Shown here piece after piece: positions 17,502-25,429 of a stretch of 64,000 nucleotides of DNA; positions within the stretch are counted from its first letter, which is position 1, and every line of letters begins with the position of its first letter. Where the stretch lies: assembly GCA_005502775.1 (NCBI GenBank), contig SCNI01000020.1:1-64000 (forward strand), read 5' to 3'. This DNA is from Microbacteriaceae bacterium 3FA27C10 (lineage in GTDB: Bacteria; Actinomycetota; Actinomycetes; Actinomycetales; Microbacteriaceae). The notes under the pieces are model-generated. The model was given only the letters and a program-made list of their open reading frames with translations. It was not told the DNA's origin and searched no databases. Both the position numbers and the translations under genes were made by a program.

Positions 17502-18355
17502 GCGACGCATTCGTCAGCCCTGCGCCCGCCGCCACCACCGCATCCGTCACCCCGGCCGCCGTCGAGGTGGTGGGCGTCGACAAGATCTTCACCGCCAAGA
17601 AGAAGGCCACCGTCACGGCCCTCGAGAAGGTCGACCTCACCGTGGCGCCGGGGGAGTTCGTGTCGCTCATCGGCCCCTCCGGCTGCGGCAAGTCGACGCT
17701 GCTCCGGCTCATCGCCGACCTCGACTCGCCCTCGCTCGGCTCGATCAGCGTGTTCGGCAAGACCGCCCGGCAGGCTCGACTCGACCAGGAGTACGGAATC
17801 GCCTTCCAGCAGGCGGGCCTGTTGCCCTGGCGCACGGTCACCGGCAACATCGAGCTGCCGCTCGAGTTGCACGGCGTGGGCTCGGCGGCACGCAAGGCGC
17901 GCTCGGCGGAGCTGCTCGCGCTCGTGGGCCTCTCCGACTTCGCCCAGAGCTACCCCGACCAGCTCTCGGGCGGCATGCAGCAGCGCGTGGCCATCGCGCG
18001 GGCGCTCGCCGAGAGCCCGCGCCTGCTGCTGATGGACGAGCCGTTCGGCGCGCTCGACGAGATGACCCGCGAGCGGATGCAGACCGAGCTCGTGCGCATC
18101 ACGGCCGAGACCGGGGCGGCCGTGGTGTTCGTGACCCACTCCATCCCCGAGGCCGTCTACCTCTCGAACCGGGTGGTGGTGATGTCGCCGCGGCCCGGGC
18201 GCATCCGCGACGTGCTCACGGTCTCGCTCGGGAGCGCGGCGGAGCGCACAGAACAGCTGCGCGAGAACGAGGCGTTCTTCGAGAACGTGAGCCGGGTGCG
18301 CGAGCTGCTGCACGGCGAGGCGCCGGTCGGCATCCGCGGGGTCGAGACGCGATGA
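17498..18355 (+). CDS. ABC transporter ATP-binding protein
   Basis: Nucleotide-binding subunit of 285 residues. Walker A GPSGCGKST is at 59-67, followed by the LSGGMQQR signature and Walker B LLLMDEPFGALDE, as in the NitT/TauT/SsuB group. It overlaps both permease genes by 4 bases, so it is encoded between two different permeases, suggesting a heterodimeric membrane unit. It energises uptake in the pyrimidine operon. Confidence 0.92.
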   Translation: MSDAFVSPAPAATTASVTPAAVEVVGVDKIFTAKKKATVTALEKVDLTVAPGEFVSLIGPSGCGKSTLLRLIADLDSPSLGSISVFGKTARQARLDQEYGIAFQQAGLLPWRTVTGNIELPLELHGVGSAARKARSAELLALVGLSDFAQSYPDQLSGGMQQRVAIARALAESPRLLLMDEPFGALDEMTRERMQTELVRITAETGAAVVFVTHSIPEAVYLSNRVVVMSPRPGRIRDVLTVSLGSAAERTEQLRENEAFFENVSRVRELLHGEAPVGIRGVETR

Positions 18356-19125
18356 GGAGCTCGGCCGGAACCGCGCGCACGATCCTCGCCCCCGTGCTGC
18401 TGGGCATCGCCCTGCTCGCCGTGTGGCAGCTCGTGATCGTGGCCTTCGACGTGAAGCCGTTCATCGTGCCGGGGCCCGTGGCCATCGGCGGGGAGTTCGG
18501 CAAGAACATCTCCACGGTGCTGGCGGGGGCCGCGGTGACCGGCTGGAACGCCCTCGTGGGCCTCGTCGTCGGCGCGGTCGTGGGCATCCTGTTCGCCGTG
18601 CTGGCCGCGCTCGTGCGGGTGGTCGACGAGTTGAGCGCCGCCGTCGTGTCGGCCGTGGCCGTGGTTCCGATCGTGGCCCTCGCGCCCGTGCTCTACTCCA
18701 TGTTCGGGGCCGGTGCCGAGACCGCGCGCCAGCTCGTGGCCGCGATCGCCGTGTTCATCCCGGTGTACATCAACACCCTGCGCGGCCTCCGCCAGGTGCG
18801 GCCCGTGCATCGCGACCTGTTGCACGTCTACGCCGCCTCCGCCTGGCAGACCAGCCGCACCGTCACCATCCCGGGCGCCCTGCCGTTCATCTTCACGGGC
18901 CTCCGGATCGCGTCGAGCCTCGCGGTCATCTCCGCCCTGATCGCGGAGTACTTCGGGGGCCCGGTCGGCGGACTCGGCAAGTCGATCACCACGGCCGCGA
19001 GCGGCTCGAACTACAGCCTGGCCTGGGCCTACGTGCTCGGCGCCATCCTCGTGGGGCTCGTCTTCTACAGCGTCACGCTCGGCATCGAGCGCATCGCCAC
19101 CCGGCACTACAAGCCGGCCACCTAG
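18352..19125 (+). CDS. ABC transporter permease 2
   Basis: Second permease, 257 residues, with about six hydrophobic segments and the conserved loop TLRGLRQVRPVHRDLLHVYAA followed by LRIASSLAVISALIAEYFGG. It starts within the ATPase stop codon. It pairs with permease 1, as in thiamine-precursor/hydroxymethylpyrimidine-type importers, which often have two permease genes. The substrate is inferred from the operon only. Confidence 0.86.
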   Translation: MRSSAGTARTILAPVLLGIALLAVWQLVIVAFDVKPFIVPGPVAIGGEFGKNISTVLAGAAVTGWNALVGLVVGAVVGILFAVLAALVRVVDELSAAVVSAVAVVPIVALAPVLYSMFGAGAETARQLVAAIAVFIPVYINTLRGLRQVRPVHRDLLHVYAASAWQTSRTVTIPGALPFIFTGLRIASSLAVISALIAEYFGGPVGGLGKSITTAASGSNYSLAWAYVLGAILVGLVFYSVTLGIERIATRHYKPAT

Positions 19126-19198
19126 ACCTCGCCGACCCGACCGCAGCAGCGGGGCGACGGATGTCCGCACCACCCGAGCAGTACCAAAGGAGGAAGCA

Positions 19199-20347
19199 AT
19201 GAAACACAGCACACGTCTTCTCGCGATGGGCGCCATCGCCGCCACGGCGATCGCGCTCGCCGGATGTTCGAGCGGCGGCTCATCGAGCTCGTCGACCGAT
19301 TCGGCGACGAGCGGGGCACTCACCCCCGTGAAGCTCCAACTGCAGTGGTATTCGCAGGCGCAGTTCGCGGGCTACTACGCGGCCCTCGACCAGGGCTACT
19401 ACAAGGACGAGGGGCTCGACGTCTCGATCCTCGAGGGCGCGGCCGACATCGTGCCGATCGACACCCTCACGAGCGGCCAGGCCGACTACGCCATCTCCTG
19501 GGTGCCGAAGGTGCTCGGCTCGATCGAGCAGGGTGCCGCCGTCACCGATGTCGCCCAGATCTTCGAGCGCAGCGGCACCACGCAGATCTCGATGAAGTCG
19601 GCGGGCATCACGACTCCTGCCGACCTCAAGGGCAAGACGGTGGGCAGCTGGGGCTACGGCAACGAGTGGGAGCTCTTCGCCGGCATGCAGAAGGCCGGAG
19701 TGGGCGTGGGTGACATCTCGCTCGTGTCCCAGGCCTTCGACATGAACGGCTTCCTGGCCGGGGACATCCAGGCCGCCCAGGCGATGACCTACAACGAGTA
19801 CGCGCAGGTGCTGGAGACGGTGAACCCGGCGACGGGCAAGCTCTACCAGCCCTCCGACCTCAACGTCATCGACTGGAACACGGCCGGCACGGCCATGCTC
19901 CAGGATGCGGTCTGGGCCGACTCCACCCGCCTGGCCGACGACCCGGCCTATGCCGACACCACGGTGAAGTTCATCAAGGCGTCGATCAAGGGCTGGGCCT
20001 ACGCCCGTGACAACCCCGAGGAGGCCGCGAAGATCGTGACCGCCTCGGGCTCGCAGCTCGGCGAGAGCCACCAGCTCTGGATGACCAACGAGGTAAACAA
20101 GCTGATCTGGCCCTCCGAGAACGGCGTCGGCATGATCAACCAGAACGAGTGGGACCAGACGGTCTCCATCGCGAAGGGCACCAAGAACGAGACGGGCGCG
20201 ACCATCATCACGTCCGACCCGCCCGCGACGGCCTTCTCGAACGAGTACGTCACCAAGGCCCTCGACGAGCTGAAGGCCGAGGGCGTCGACGTCAACGGCA
20301 CCTCCTTCAAGCCCATCACCGTAACCCTCAAGGAGGGCGGCAAATAG
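19199..20347 (+). CDS. ABC transporter substrate-binding lipoprotein (NMT1/THI5-like)
   Basis: Signal peptide with lipobox LAGC (Cys23) followed by a Ser-rich linker and an NMT1/THI5-type domain beginning KLQLQWYSQAQFAGYYAALDQGYY. This family binds pyrimidine-like and amine ligands, which fits the flanking dihydropyrimidinase. Strong AAAGGAGGAA Shine-Dalgarno. It is followed by a 30-base perfect inverted repeat before the aminotransferase gene. Confidence 0.9.
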   Translation: MKHSTRLLAMGAIAATAIALAGCSSGGSSSSSTDSATSGALTPVKLQLQWYSQAQFAGYYAALDQGYYKDEGLDVSILEGAADIVPIDTLTSGQADYAISWVPKVLGSIEQGAAVTDVAQIFERSGTTQISMKSAGITTPADLKGKTVGSWGYGNEWELFAGMQKAGVGVGDISLVSQAFDMNGFLAGDIQAAQAMTYNEYAQVLETVNPATGKLYQPSDLNVIDWNTAGTAMLQDAVWADSTRLADDPAYADTTVKFIKASIKGWAYARDNPEEAAKIVTASGSQLGESHQLWMTNEVNKLIWPSENGVGMINQNEWDQTVSIAKGTKNETGATIITSDPPATAFSNEYVTKALDELKAEGVDVNGTSFKPITVTLKEGGK

Positions 20348-20361
20348 CTGCCCACCCACCC

Positions 20362-20445
20362 GTCGGCCCGGGTGCGGTTTCCCTTTCTGTCGCCTTTGAG
20401 CTCCGCTCAACCGAAGACAGAAAGGGAAACCGCACCCGGGCCGAC
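20362..20445 (+). terminator. 30-base perfect inverted repeat inside the operon
   Basis: Arms 20362-20391 and 20416-20445 are exact complements around a 24-base loop. The element lies 14 bases after the binding-protein stop and 31 before the aminotransferase start. Such a stem would shield the upstream message or end most transcription, giving high binding-protein and low aminotransferase levels. It is also a likely substrate for RNase III, encoded about 3.3 kb downstream. Confidence 0.6.
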
Positions 20446-20476
20446 ACCCCCGAGAGACAGAAAGACAGGAACAACC

Positions 20477-21814
20477 GTGACACTCGACCCCGCCGACCAG
20501 CAGCTCACGCTCGAACTCGACCGCGCCCATGTGTTCCACTCGTGGTCGGCCCAGGGCAACCTGAAGCCGATGGTGATCGCCGGGGGCTCCGGATGCACGG
20601 TGTGGGACTTCGAAGGCAACGAATACCTCGACTTCTCCTCGCAGCTGGTCAACACGAACATCGGCCACCAGCATCCGGCCGTCGTGGCCGCCATCAAGGC
20701 GCAGGCCGACATCCTCACCACGGTCGCCCCCGCCCACGCCAACCTCACCCGCGGCCAGGCGGCCCAGCGCATCCTCGACCGCGCCGGCTCCTCGTTCAGC
20801 AAGGTGTTCTTCACCAACGGTGGAGCGGATGCGAACGAGAACGCCATGCGCATGGCCCGCCTCTACACCGGTCGCGACAAGGTGCTCTCGATGTACCGCT
20901 CGTATCACGGCAACACCGGCGCCGCCGTCGTGGCGACAGGAGACTGGCGGCGGGTACCGAACGAGTACGCCCGCGGCCACGCGCACTTCTTCGGCCCGTT
21001 CGCCTACCGCTCCGAGTTCTGGGCGACGACGCCCGAGGAGGAGTCGGCGCGGGCGCTGCACCACCTCGAACGGGTCATCGTCTCCGAGGGCGCCTCGTCG
21101 ATCGCGGCTCTGCTGATCGAGACCATCCCCGGCACCGCCGGCGTGCTCGTGCCCCCTCCCGGCTACCTGGCCGGGGTGCGGGCCCTGGCCGACAAGTTCG
21201 GCATCGTGCTGATCTTCGACGAGGTGATGGCGGGCTTCGGCCGCACCGGAACCTGGTTCGCGTTCCAGGCCCTGGCCGAGCAGGAGGGCGGTCTCGTCGA
21301 GCCCGACCTCATCACCTTCGCGAAGGGCGTGAACTCGGGCTACGTGCCCGCCGGCGGCGTGATCATCTCTCCGGCGATCGCGGAGACCTTCGACGACACC
21401 GTGTTCCCCGGCGGCCTGACGTATTCCGGGCATCCGCTCGCCATGGCCGCGATCGTGGGCACGCTCGACGCGATGGCCGACGAGGGGATCGTGGAGAACG
21501 CCGCACACGTCGGCCGCGACCTGCTCGCTCCCGGGCTGGCCGCGCTCGCCGCCAAGTACCCGCTGATCGGCGAGGTGCGAGGCGTCGGCGTGTTCTGGGC
21601 GCTCGACCTGGTCTCCGACCCCGAGACCCGCGCGCCGCTCTCCGCCGCGGGCATCGGTGCGCTCAAGGCCGCGCTGCTCAAGCGCGGGCTGCTGCCGTTC
21701 ACGGCCGACAACCGCATCCACGTGGTGCCGCCGTGCATCGTGACCGACGCCGAGGTCGAGACGGCGCTCGCCATCTACGACGAGGCCTTCGCCGAGGTGG
21801 GCGCCATCGCCTGA
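20477..21814 (+). CDS. Class III aminotransferase, probable beta-alanine/omega-amino acid:pyruvate transaminase
   Basis: PLP enzyme of 445 residues with the fold-type I landmarks FTNGGADANENAMRMAR, FDEVMAGFGRTG and ITFAKGVNSGY (PLP lysine). Its place after dihydropyrimidinase and ureidopropionase suggests it takes beta-alanine (or 3-aminoisobutyrate) to malonate semialdehyde. GTG at 20477 with AGGA 7 bases upstream. A longer frame runs back through the inverted repeat and is not credible. Confidence 0.86.
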   Translation: MTLDPADQQLTLELDRAHVFHSWSAQGNLKPMVIAGGSGCTVWDFEGNEYLDFSSQLVNTNIGHQHPAVVAAIKAQADILTTVAPAHANLTRGQAAQRILDRAGSSFSKVFFTNGGADANENAMRMARLYTGRDKVLSMYRSYHGNTGAAVVATGDWRRVPNEYARGHAHFFGPFAYRSEFWATTPEEESARALHHLERVIVSEGASSIAALLIETIPGTAGVLVPPPGYLAGVRALADKFGIVLIFDEVMAGFGRTGTWFAFQALAEQEGGLVEPDLITFAKGVNSGYVPAGGVIISPAIAETFDDTVFPGGLTYSGHPLAMAAIVGTLDAMADEGIVENAAHVGRDLLAPGLAALAAKYPLIGEVRGVGVFWALDLVSDPETRAPLSAAGIGALKAALLKRGLLPFTADNRIHVVPPCIVTDAEVETALAIYDEAFAEVGAIA

Positions 21815-21880
21815 ACCGTGGACTGCTGGGCCCTCGCCCCGGGTTCTGTAGCCCGGCGCGACGGCCCGGCGTCGACTGAG

Positions 21881-21892
21881 TAGAGTCGCTTC
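21881..21892 (+). promoter_or_regulatory. Leaderless -10 box before the LysR gene
   Basis: TAGAGT at 21881-21886 is separated by six bases from the ATG at 21893. Transcription would begin at or next to the start codon. No -35 box is evident. Confidence 0.5.
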
Positions 21893-22834
21893 ATGGACGT
21901 GAGACGGCTCGAACTGCTGCGCGAACTCGCCGAGCGCGGGAGCATCACCGAGGTCGCGCGCGCCACGCACCGCACGCCCTCCGCCGTGTCGCAGCAGCTG
22001 CGTGTGCTCGAGCGCGAGGCAGGCCTGCCGCTGACCGAGAAGGCCGGCCGCGGCATCGTGCTCACGGATGCGGGCCGCGCGCTCGCCCGCAGTGCCGCCG
22101 ACGTGGCCGTGGCCATCGAGCACGCCACGGCGCTCTGGGACGAGTTCCGCAACGACCCCACCGGCGAGGTGTCGCTCGCGACCTTCCCCACCGGCGGCCA
22201 GATGCTGCTGCCCGGCGTGGTGCGGCGCCTCGACGCCGTCGGAGGCCTCACCCTGCACTGCTCCGACCGCGACCCGGAGAGCGACGACTTCCCGGCCCTC
22301 ACCGCCGATTTCGACATCGTGCTGGCCCACACGGCGTCATCGGCCGCCACCAACTGGCCGGCTCACGAGATCACGGCCGTCAAGCTCATGACCGAGCCGC
22401 TCGACATCGCCCTGCCGCCCGGGCATCCGCTGGCGTCGAAGGAACTGCTCGACCCGGAAGACCTCATCGGCGAACGCTGGATCGGGGTGCCGTGGGGCTA
22501 TCCCTTCGAGCGCACCATCCACGACATCTCCGCCGCCGCCGGCTCACCGATGAACGTCGTGCAGCGCTTCGGCGACACCCGGGTGACCGAGGCCTTCGTG
22601 GCGGCGGGGCTCGGCATCGCCATCCTGCCCTGCTACACCGCGGGCGGTGCCTACCGCAGCGAGATCGTGCTGAAGAACCTGCGCGGCGTCGTCTCCGAGC
22701 GCCACATCTTCGCCCTCATGCGGCCCGACCGCGCCGAGCGGCTCGCCGTGCGCACCGTGGTCGACGCGCTCCGCGCCGAAGCGGATGCGGTGGTCGCCGC
22801 GAACCGCCACCGCAACCCGCCGGGGCCCGCCTGA
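21893..22834 (+). CDS. LysR-family transcriptional regulator
   Basis: Protein of 313 residues with an N-terminal winged helix (LLRELAERGSITEVARATHR, then TPSAVSQQLRVLE) and a C-terminal periplasmic-binding-protein-like effector domain. The MDVRRLELLRELAERGS start is typical of the actinobacterial ArgP-distant subgroup. It follows the aminotransferase by 78 bases on the same strand but has its own leaderless promoter. The target genes are unknown. Confidence 0.9.
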   Translation: MDVRRLELLRELAERGSITEVARATHRTPSAVSQQLRVLEREAGLPLTEKAGRGIVLTDAGRALARSAADVAVAIEHATALWDEFRNDPTGEVSLATFPTGGQMLLPGVVRRLDAVGGLTLHCSDRDPESDDFPALTADFDIVLAHTASSAATNWPAHEITAVKLMTEPLDIALPPGHPLASKELLDPEDLIGERWIGVPWGYPFERTIHDISAAAGSPMNVVQRFGDTRVTEAFVAAGLGIAILPCYTAGGAYRSEIVLKNLRGVVSERHIFALMRPDRAERLAVRTVVDALRAEADAVVAANRHRNPPGPA

Positions 22835-22841
22835 ACGCGGG

Positions 22842-22853
22842 TAGAATCTCTCG
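22842..22853 (+). promoter_or_regulatory. Leaderless -10 box before yceD
   Basis: TAGAAT at 22842-22847 is followed by six bases and the GTG at 22854. The box starts 8 bases after the LysR stop, so the ribosome-assembly block has its own promoter and a leaderless first message. Confidence 0.6.
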
Positions 22854-23414
22854 GTGAGCACATTCAAGAAGACCCCATACACGGTCAACGTGCGCGACCT
22901 CATCCATCACCCGGGCGAGATGCGCGAGCACACGCTCGACATCCCCCTCACCGAGAAGCTCGGCGAAGGCCTGGTGGCCGTTCAGAAGGGCGAAGAGCTG
23001 CACATCGAGTTGCGGCTGGAGTCGGTCCACGAGGGCATTCTGGTGACCGCGGAGCTCTCGGCCGACGCCGACGGGGAGTGCAGCCGATGCCTCCGCGACA
23101 TCACTCTGCCGGTCGAAGTCGAATTCCAGGAGCTTTTCGCGTATTCTTCTGACGAAGCTTTTGATTACGGGGTTCACGACGACCATGTCGATCTCGAACC
23201 TCTGATCAGGGACACGGTGGTGCTGGCACTGCCGTTCCAGCCGGTTTGCACGCCGGATTGCCCAGGCCTCGACCCGGTGACGGGCGAGCGACTGGCGGAT
23301 CATCCGGCAGCTCCTGCACCTGACGTGGTCGACCCGAGATGGTCGGCGCTCGCCGGTCTGGGTAATTCAAGCGGCAGGGAAGCTTCCCGAGACACGGATC
23401 CCGACGAAAAATAG
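22854..23414 (+). CDS. YceD/DUF177 family protein
   Basis: Protein of 186 residues with the DUF177 cysteine pairs CSRC and CTPDC. The family is linked to 23S rRNA and bL32 expression and is almost always encoded directly before rpmF, as here. The C-terminal 40 residues are polar and probably disordered. GTG start placed by the leaderless promoter. Confidence 0.9.
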   Translation: MSTFKKTPYTVNVRDLIHHPGEMREHTLDIPLTEKLGEGLVAVQKGEELHIELRLESVHEGILVTAELSADADGECSRCLRDITLPVEVEFQELFAYSSDEAFDYGVHDDHVDLEPLIRDTVVLALPFQPVCTPDCPGLDPVTGERLADHPAAPAPDVVDPRWSALAGLGNSSGREASRDTDPDEK

Positions 23415-23481
23415 TCGCGAGATCTTGACAATCGGTTCGTGCTGAGAAGCACCGGACTGACAGAGAAGAAGAGAGATAGTC

Positions 23482-23685
23482 ATGGCGGTTCCGAAGCGGA
23501 AGCAGTCACGTTCCAACACCCACGCGCGTCGTTCGCAGTGGAAGGCCGAGGTCCCCACGCTCGTCAAGACCGTCGAGAACGGCAAGACCACCTACAGCCT
23601 TCCGCACCGCGCGAAGGTCGTCGAAGACTCCGCCGGCACCCCGCTGTTCATGGAGTACAAGGGCCGTAAGGTCGCCGACGTTTAG
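23482..23685 (+). CDS. rpmF: 50S ribosomal protein bL32
   Basis: Protein of 67 residues, start [20 protein letters not shown], the conserved bL32 N-terminus. It lacks the zinc-binding CxxC pairs seen in many L32 proteins, so it is a zinc-independent (C-) form. GAGAGA precedes the ATG. It lies between yceD and rnc, the common actinobacterial order. Confidence 0.96.
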   Translation: MAVPKRKQSRSNTHARRSQWKAEVPTLVKTVENGKTTYSLPHRAKVVEDSAGTPLFMEYKGRKVADV

Positions 23686-23695
23686 CAGTCCCCTG

Positions 23696-23745
23696 AAAGG
23701 TGCGATCCGTGTCTTCTGAACCTGAGAAGAGCGGGTCGCACCTTT
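23696..23745 (+). promoter_or_regulatory. Hairpin masking the rnc Shine-Dalgarno
   Basis: Arms AAAGGTGCGATCC (23696-23708) and GGGTCGCACCTTT (23733-23745) pair over 13 positions with one G-T wobble and are followed by another T. The left arm contains the GAAAGG Shine-Dalgarno of rnc, and the GTG start is the first codon of the 24-base loop. It may serve as rpmF terminator/attenuator and as a self-cleavage site for RNase III. Confidence 0.6.
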
Positions 23746-24401
23746 TGGCGACCCTGCAGATCTCGCTCGACCCGGAGCTGCTCGACCTCGCCCTGACCCA
23801 TCGGTCGTTCTCCTACGAGCACGGCGGCATCCCCACCAACGAGCGCCTCGAGTTCCTCGGCGACTCGATTCTCGGGCAGGCCGTGACGGTGATGCTCTAC
23901 ACCACCTTCACCCAGCTCGACGAGGGCGAGCTCGCCAAGCGCCGCGCCTCGCTCGTGAGCACCGTGGCCCTCGCCGAGATCGCCCGCACGATCGGGCTCG
24001 GCGAGCACATCAAGCTCGGCCGCGGCGAAGAGCTCACCGGCGGGCGTGACAAGGCGTCGATCCTCGCCGACACCGTCGAGGCCATCATCGGCGCCACCTA
24101 CCTCGACCAGGGTCCGGATGTCGCCACCGCGCTGGTGCTGCGTCTGGTCGCCCCGCTCGCGAACGATCCGATGCGGTTCGGGGTGTCGATGGACCCGAAG
24201 ACCTCGCTGCAGGAGCGCGCCGGCCAGCTCGGCCTCGATGCGCCCGTCTACGCGATCAGCGAGAGCGGCCCCGACCACCAGAAGACCTTCCTGGCCACCG
24301 TGACCGTGGGCCCCTCGACCTCGGCCACCGGTGAGGGGTCGAGCAAGAAGCAGGCCGAGTCGAACGCCGCCGCGGCGGCGTTCGCGCTGCTCGGTTCCTG
24401 A
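23709..24401 (+). CDS. rnc: Ribonuclease III
   Basis: Double-strand-specific endonuclease for rRNA and mRNA processing, 230 residues. The signature NERLEFLGDSIL is at residues 44-55 with catalytic E48 and D52, and a second acidic set lies in DTVEAIIGATYLDQG. A dsRNA-binding domain fills the C-terminal 70 residues. GTG at 23709 is chosen over the in-frame GTG at 23700 because GAAAGG then sits 8 bases upstream. The start lies in the loop of a hairpin, hinting at autoregulation. Confidence 0.95.
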   Translation: MSSEPEKSGSHLLATLQISLDPELLDLALTHRSFSYEHGGIPTNERLEFLGDSILGQAVTVMLYTTFTQLDEGELAKRRASLVSTVALAEIARTIGLGEHIKLGRGEELTGGRDKASILADTVEAIIGATYLDQGPDVATALVLRLVAPLANDPMRFGVSMDPKTSLQERAGQLGLDAPVYAISESGPDHQKTFLATVTVGPSTSATGEGSSKKQAESNAAAAAFALLGS

Positions 24402-24404
24402 GCC

Positions 24405-25418
24405 GTGCCGGAGCTCCCCGAGGTCGAGGTCGTGCGTGCCGGTCTCGAGCCGGCCGTCGCCGGCGCGCTCATCACCGGCGTCGAGGTGTTCGAGCCGCGC
24501 TCCCTCAAGCGCCACAGCCCGCTCGAGGGCCCGTTCGAGGCGCTGCTCGTGGGGCGCCGGATGCTCGCGGCGGGGCGGCGGGGCAAGTTCCTGTGGTTCC
24601 CGCTCTCCGCATCGGGCGGTGGCGCGCATCCGCAGGCCCTGGTGGCGCACCTGGGGATGAGCGGGCAGGTTCTGCTGCGGAGTCCGGGTGTGCAGGAGGA
24701 CGGGCTGCTGCGCATCCGGCTGCAGATCGAGCATCCGGAGCGGGGCGAGTTCTGGGTGAACTTCGTCGACCAGCGCATCTTCGGCTCGATGGCCGTCGAC
24801 CGCCTCGAGCCCACGCCCGACGGCGCCCCTGGCGGCTACTTCGGCTTCGCCCCTTCCAGCCTCGTCACTTCCGGCTCGAAAGCGAGCTTCTTGGAGCCGA
24901 AAGTGTCGAGGGCGGGGGAAGAAGTCGCGTGGCGGGCCATGGTGCCGGGGCAGGTGGCCCACATCGCGCGCGACCCGCTCGACCCCGCCTTCGACGAGGC
25001 GGCGTTCTTCGCGGCGCTCGCCCGCAAGAAGACCGGCATCAAGCGGGCGATGCTCGACCAGACGCTCGTGAGCGGCATCGGCAACATCTACGCCGACGAG
25101 TCGCTCTGGGCGGCGCGGCTGCACTACGAGCATCCGGCCGACCGGCTCTCCCGGCCGCGGATGCGAGAACTGCTCGCCGAGGTGCGCCTCGTTCTCGAGA
25201 AGGCGCTCGCCGAGGGCGGCACGAGCTTCGACGCGCAGTACGTGAACGTGAACGGCGCCTCGGGTTACTTCTCGCACAGCCTCAACGCCTACGGCCAGCA
25301 GGGCAAGCCATGCCCGCGTTGCGGGACCCCCGTCGTGCGCGAGCAGTTCATGAACCGCTCCTCGCACCTCTGTCCCCACTGCCAGCGCCCCTTCCGGCCC
25401 CGCCCGCCCCGCCCCTGA
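24405..25418 (+). CDS. mutM: Formamidopyrimidine-DNA glycosylase (Fpg/MutM) with palindromic insert
   Basis: Base-excision enzyme for oxidised purines. Pro2 and Glu3 (MPELPEVE) are the catalytic N-terminus, K61 is the conserved lysine, and the C-terminal zinc finger has CPRCGTP and CPHCQRPF. At 337 residues it is longer than usual. The excess includes about residues 149-172 (containing SSLVTSGSKASF), encoded by an inverted repeat related to one in the amidase gene at 28517. The insert lies in the linker between the N-terminal sandwich and the helical domain, so activity is probably kept. GTG start 3 bases after rnc. Confidence 0.93.
   Translation: MPELPEVEVVRAGLEPAVAGALITGVEVFEPRSLKRHSPLEGPFEALLVGRRMLAAGRRGKFLWFPLSASGGGAHPQALVAHLGMSGQVLLRSPGVQEDGLLRIRLQIEHPERGEFWVNFVDQRIFGSMAVDRLEPTPDGAPGGYFGFAPSSLVTSGSKASFLEPKVSRAGEEVAWRAMVPGQVAHIARDPLDPAFDEAAFFAALARKKTGIKRAMLDQTLVSGIGNIYADESLWAARLHYEHPADRLSRPRMRELLAEVRLVLEKALAEGGTSFDAQYVNVNGASGYFSHSLNAYGQQGKPCPRCGTPVVREQFMNRSSHLCPHCQRPFRPRPPRP
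24853..24920 (+). repeat. In-frame palindromic element within mutM
   Basis: Arms 24861-24877 and 24894-24910 (15 of 17 complementary) flank a 16-base loop, with weaker CTTCC/GGGGGAAG outer arms. The core TCGTCACTT..CGG and the loop start GAA are shared with the element at 28517-28590, which also has a 16-base loop. Both are read in the same frame, giving LVT-G....PKV peptides. Confidence 0.65.
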
Positions 25419-25429
25419 GGCGGGGGCGG
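25404..25429. terminator. GC hairpin over the mutM stop
   Basis: CCGCCCCGCC (25404-25413) pairs with the GC-rich arm 25419-25429 with one bulge. It spans the mutM stop codon and lies immediately before the stop of the convergent membrane-protein gene. Confidence 0.45.

Noticed and set aside
19280-22330. A 1016-codon open frame on the minus strand opposite the binding-protein, aminotransferase and LysR genes
   Set aside because: It is antisense to well-recognised genes, has Arg/Gly/His-rich shadow composition and no recognisable domain. Long antisense frames are expected at this GC content.
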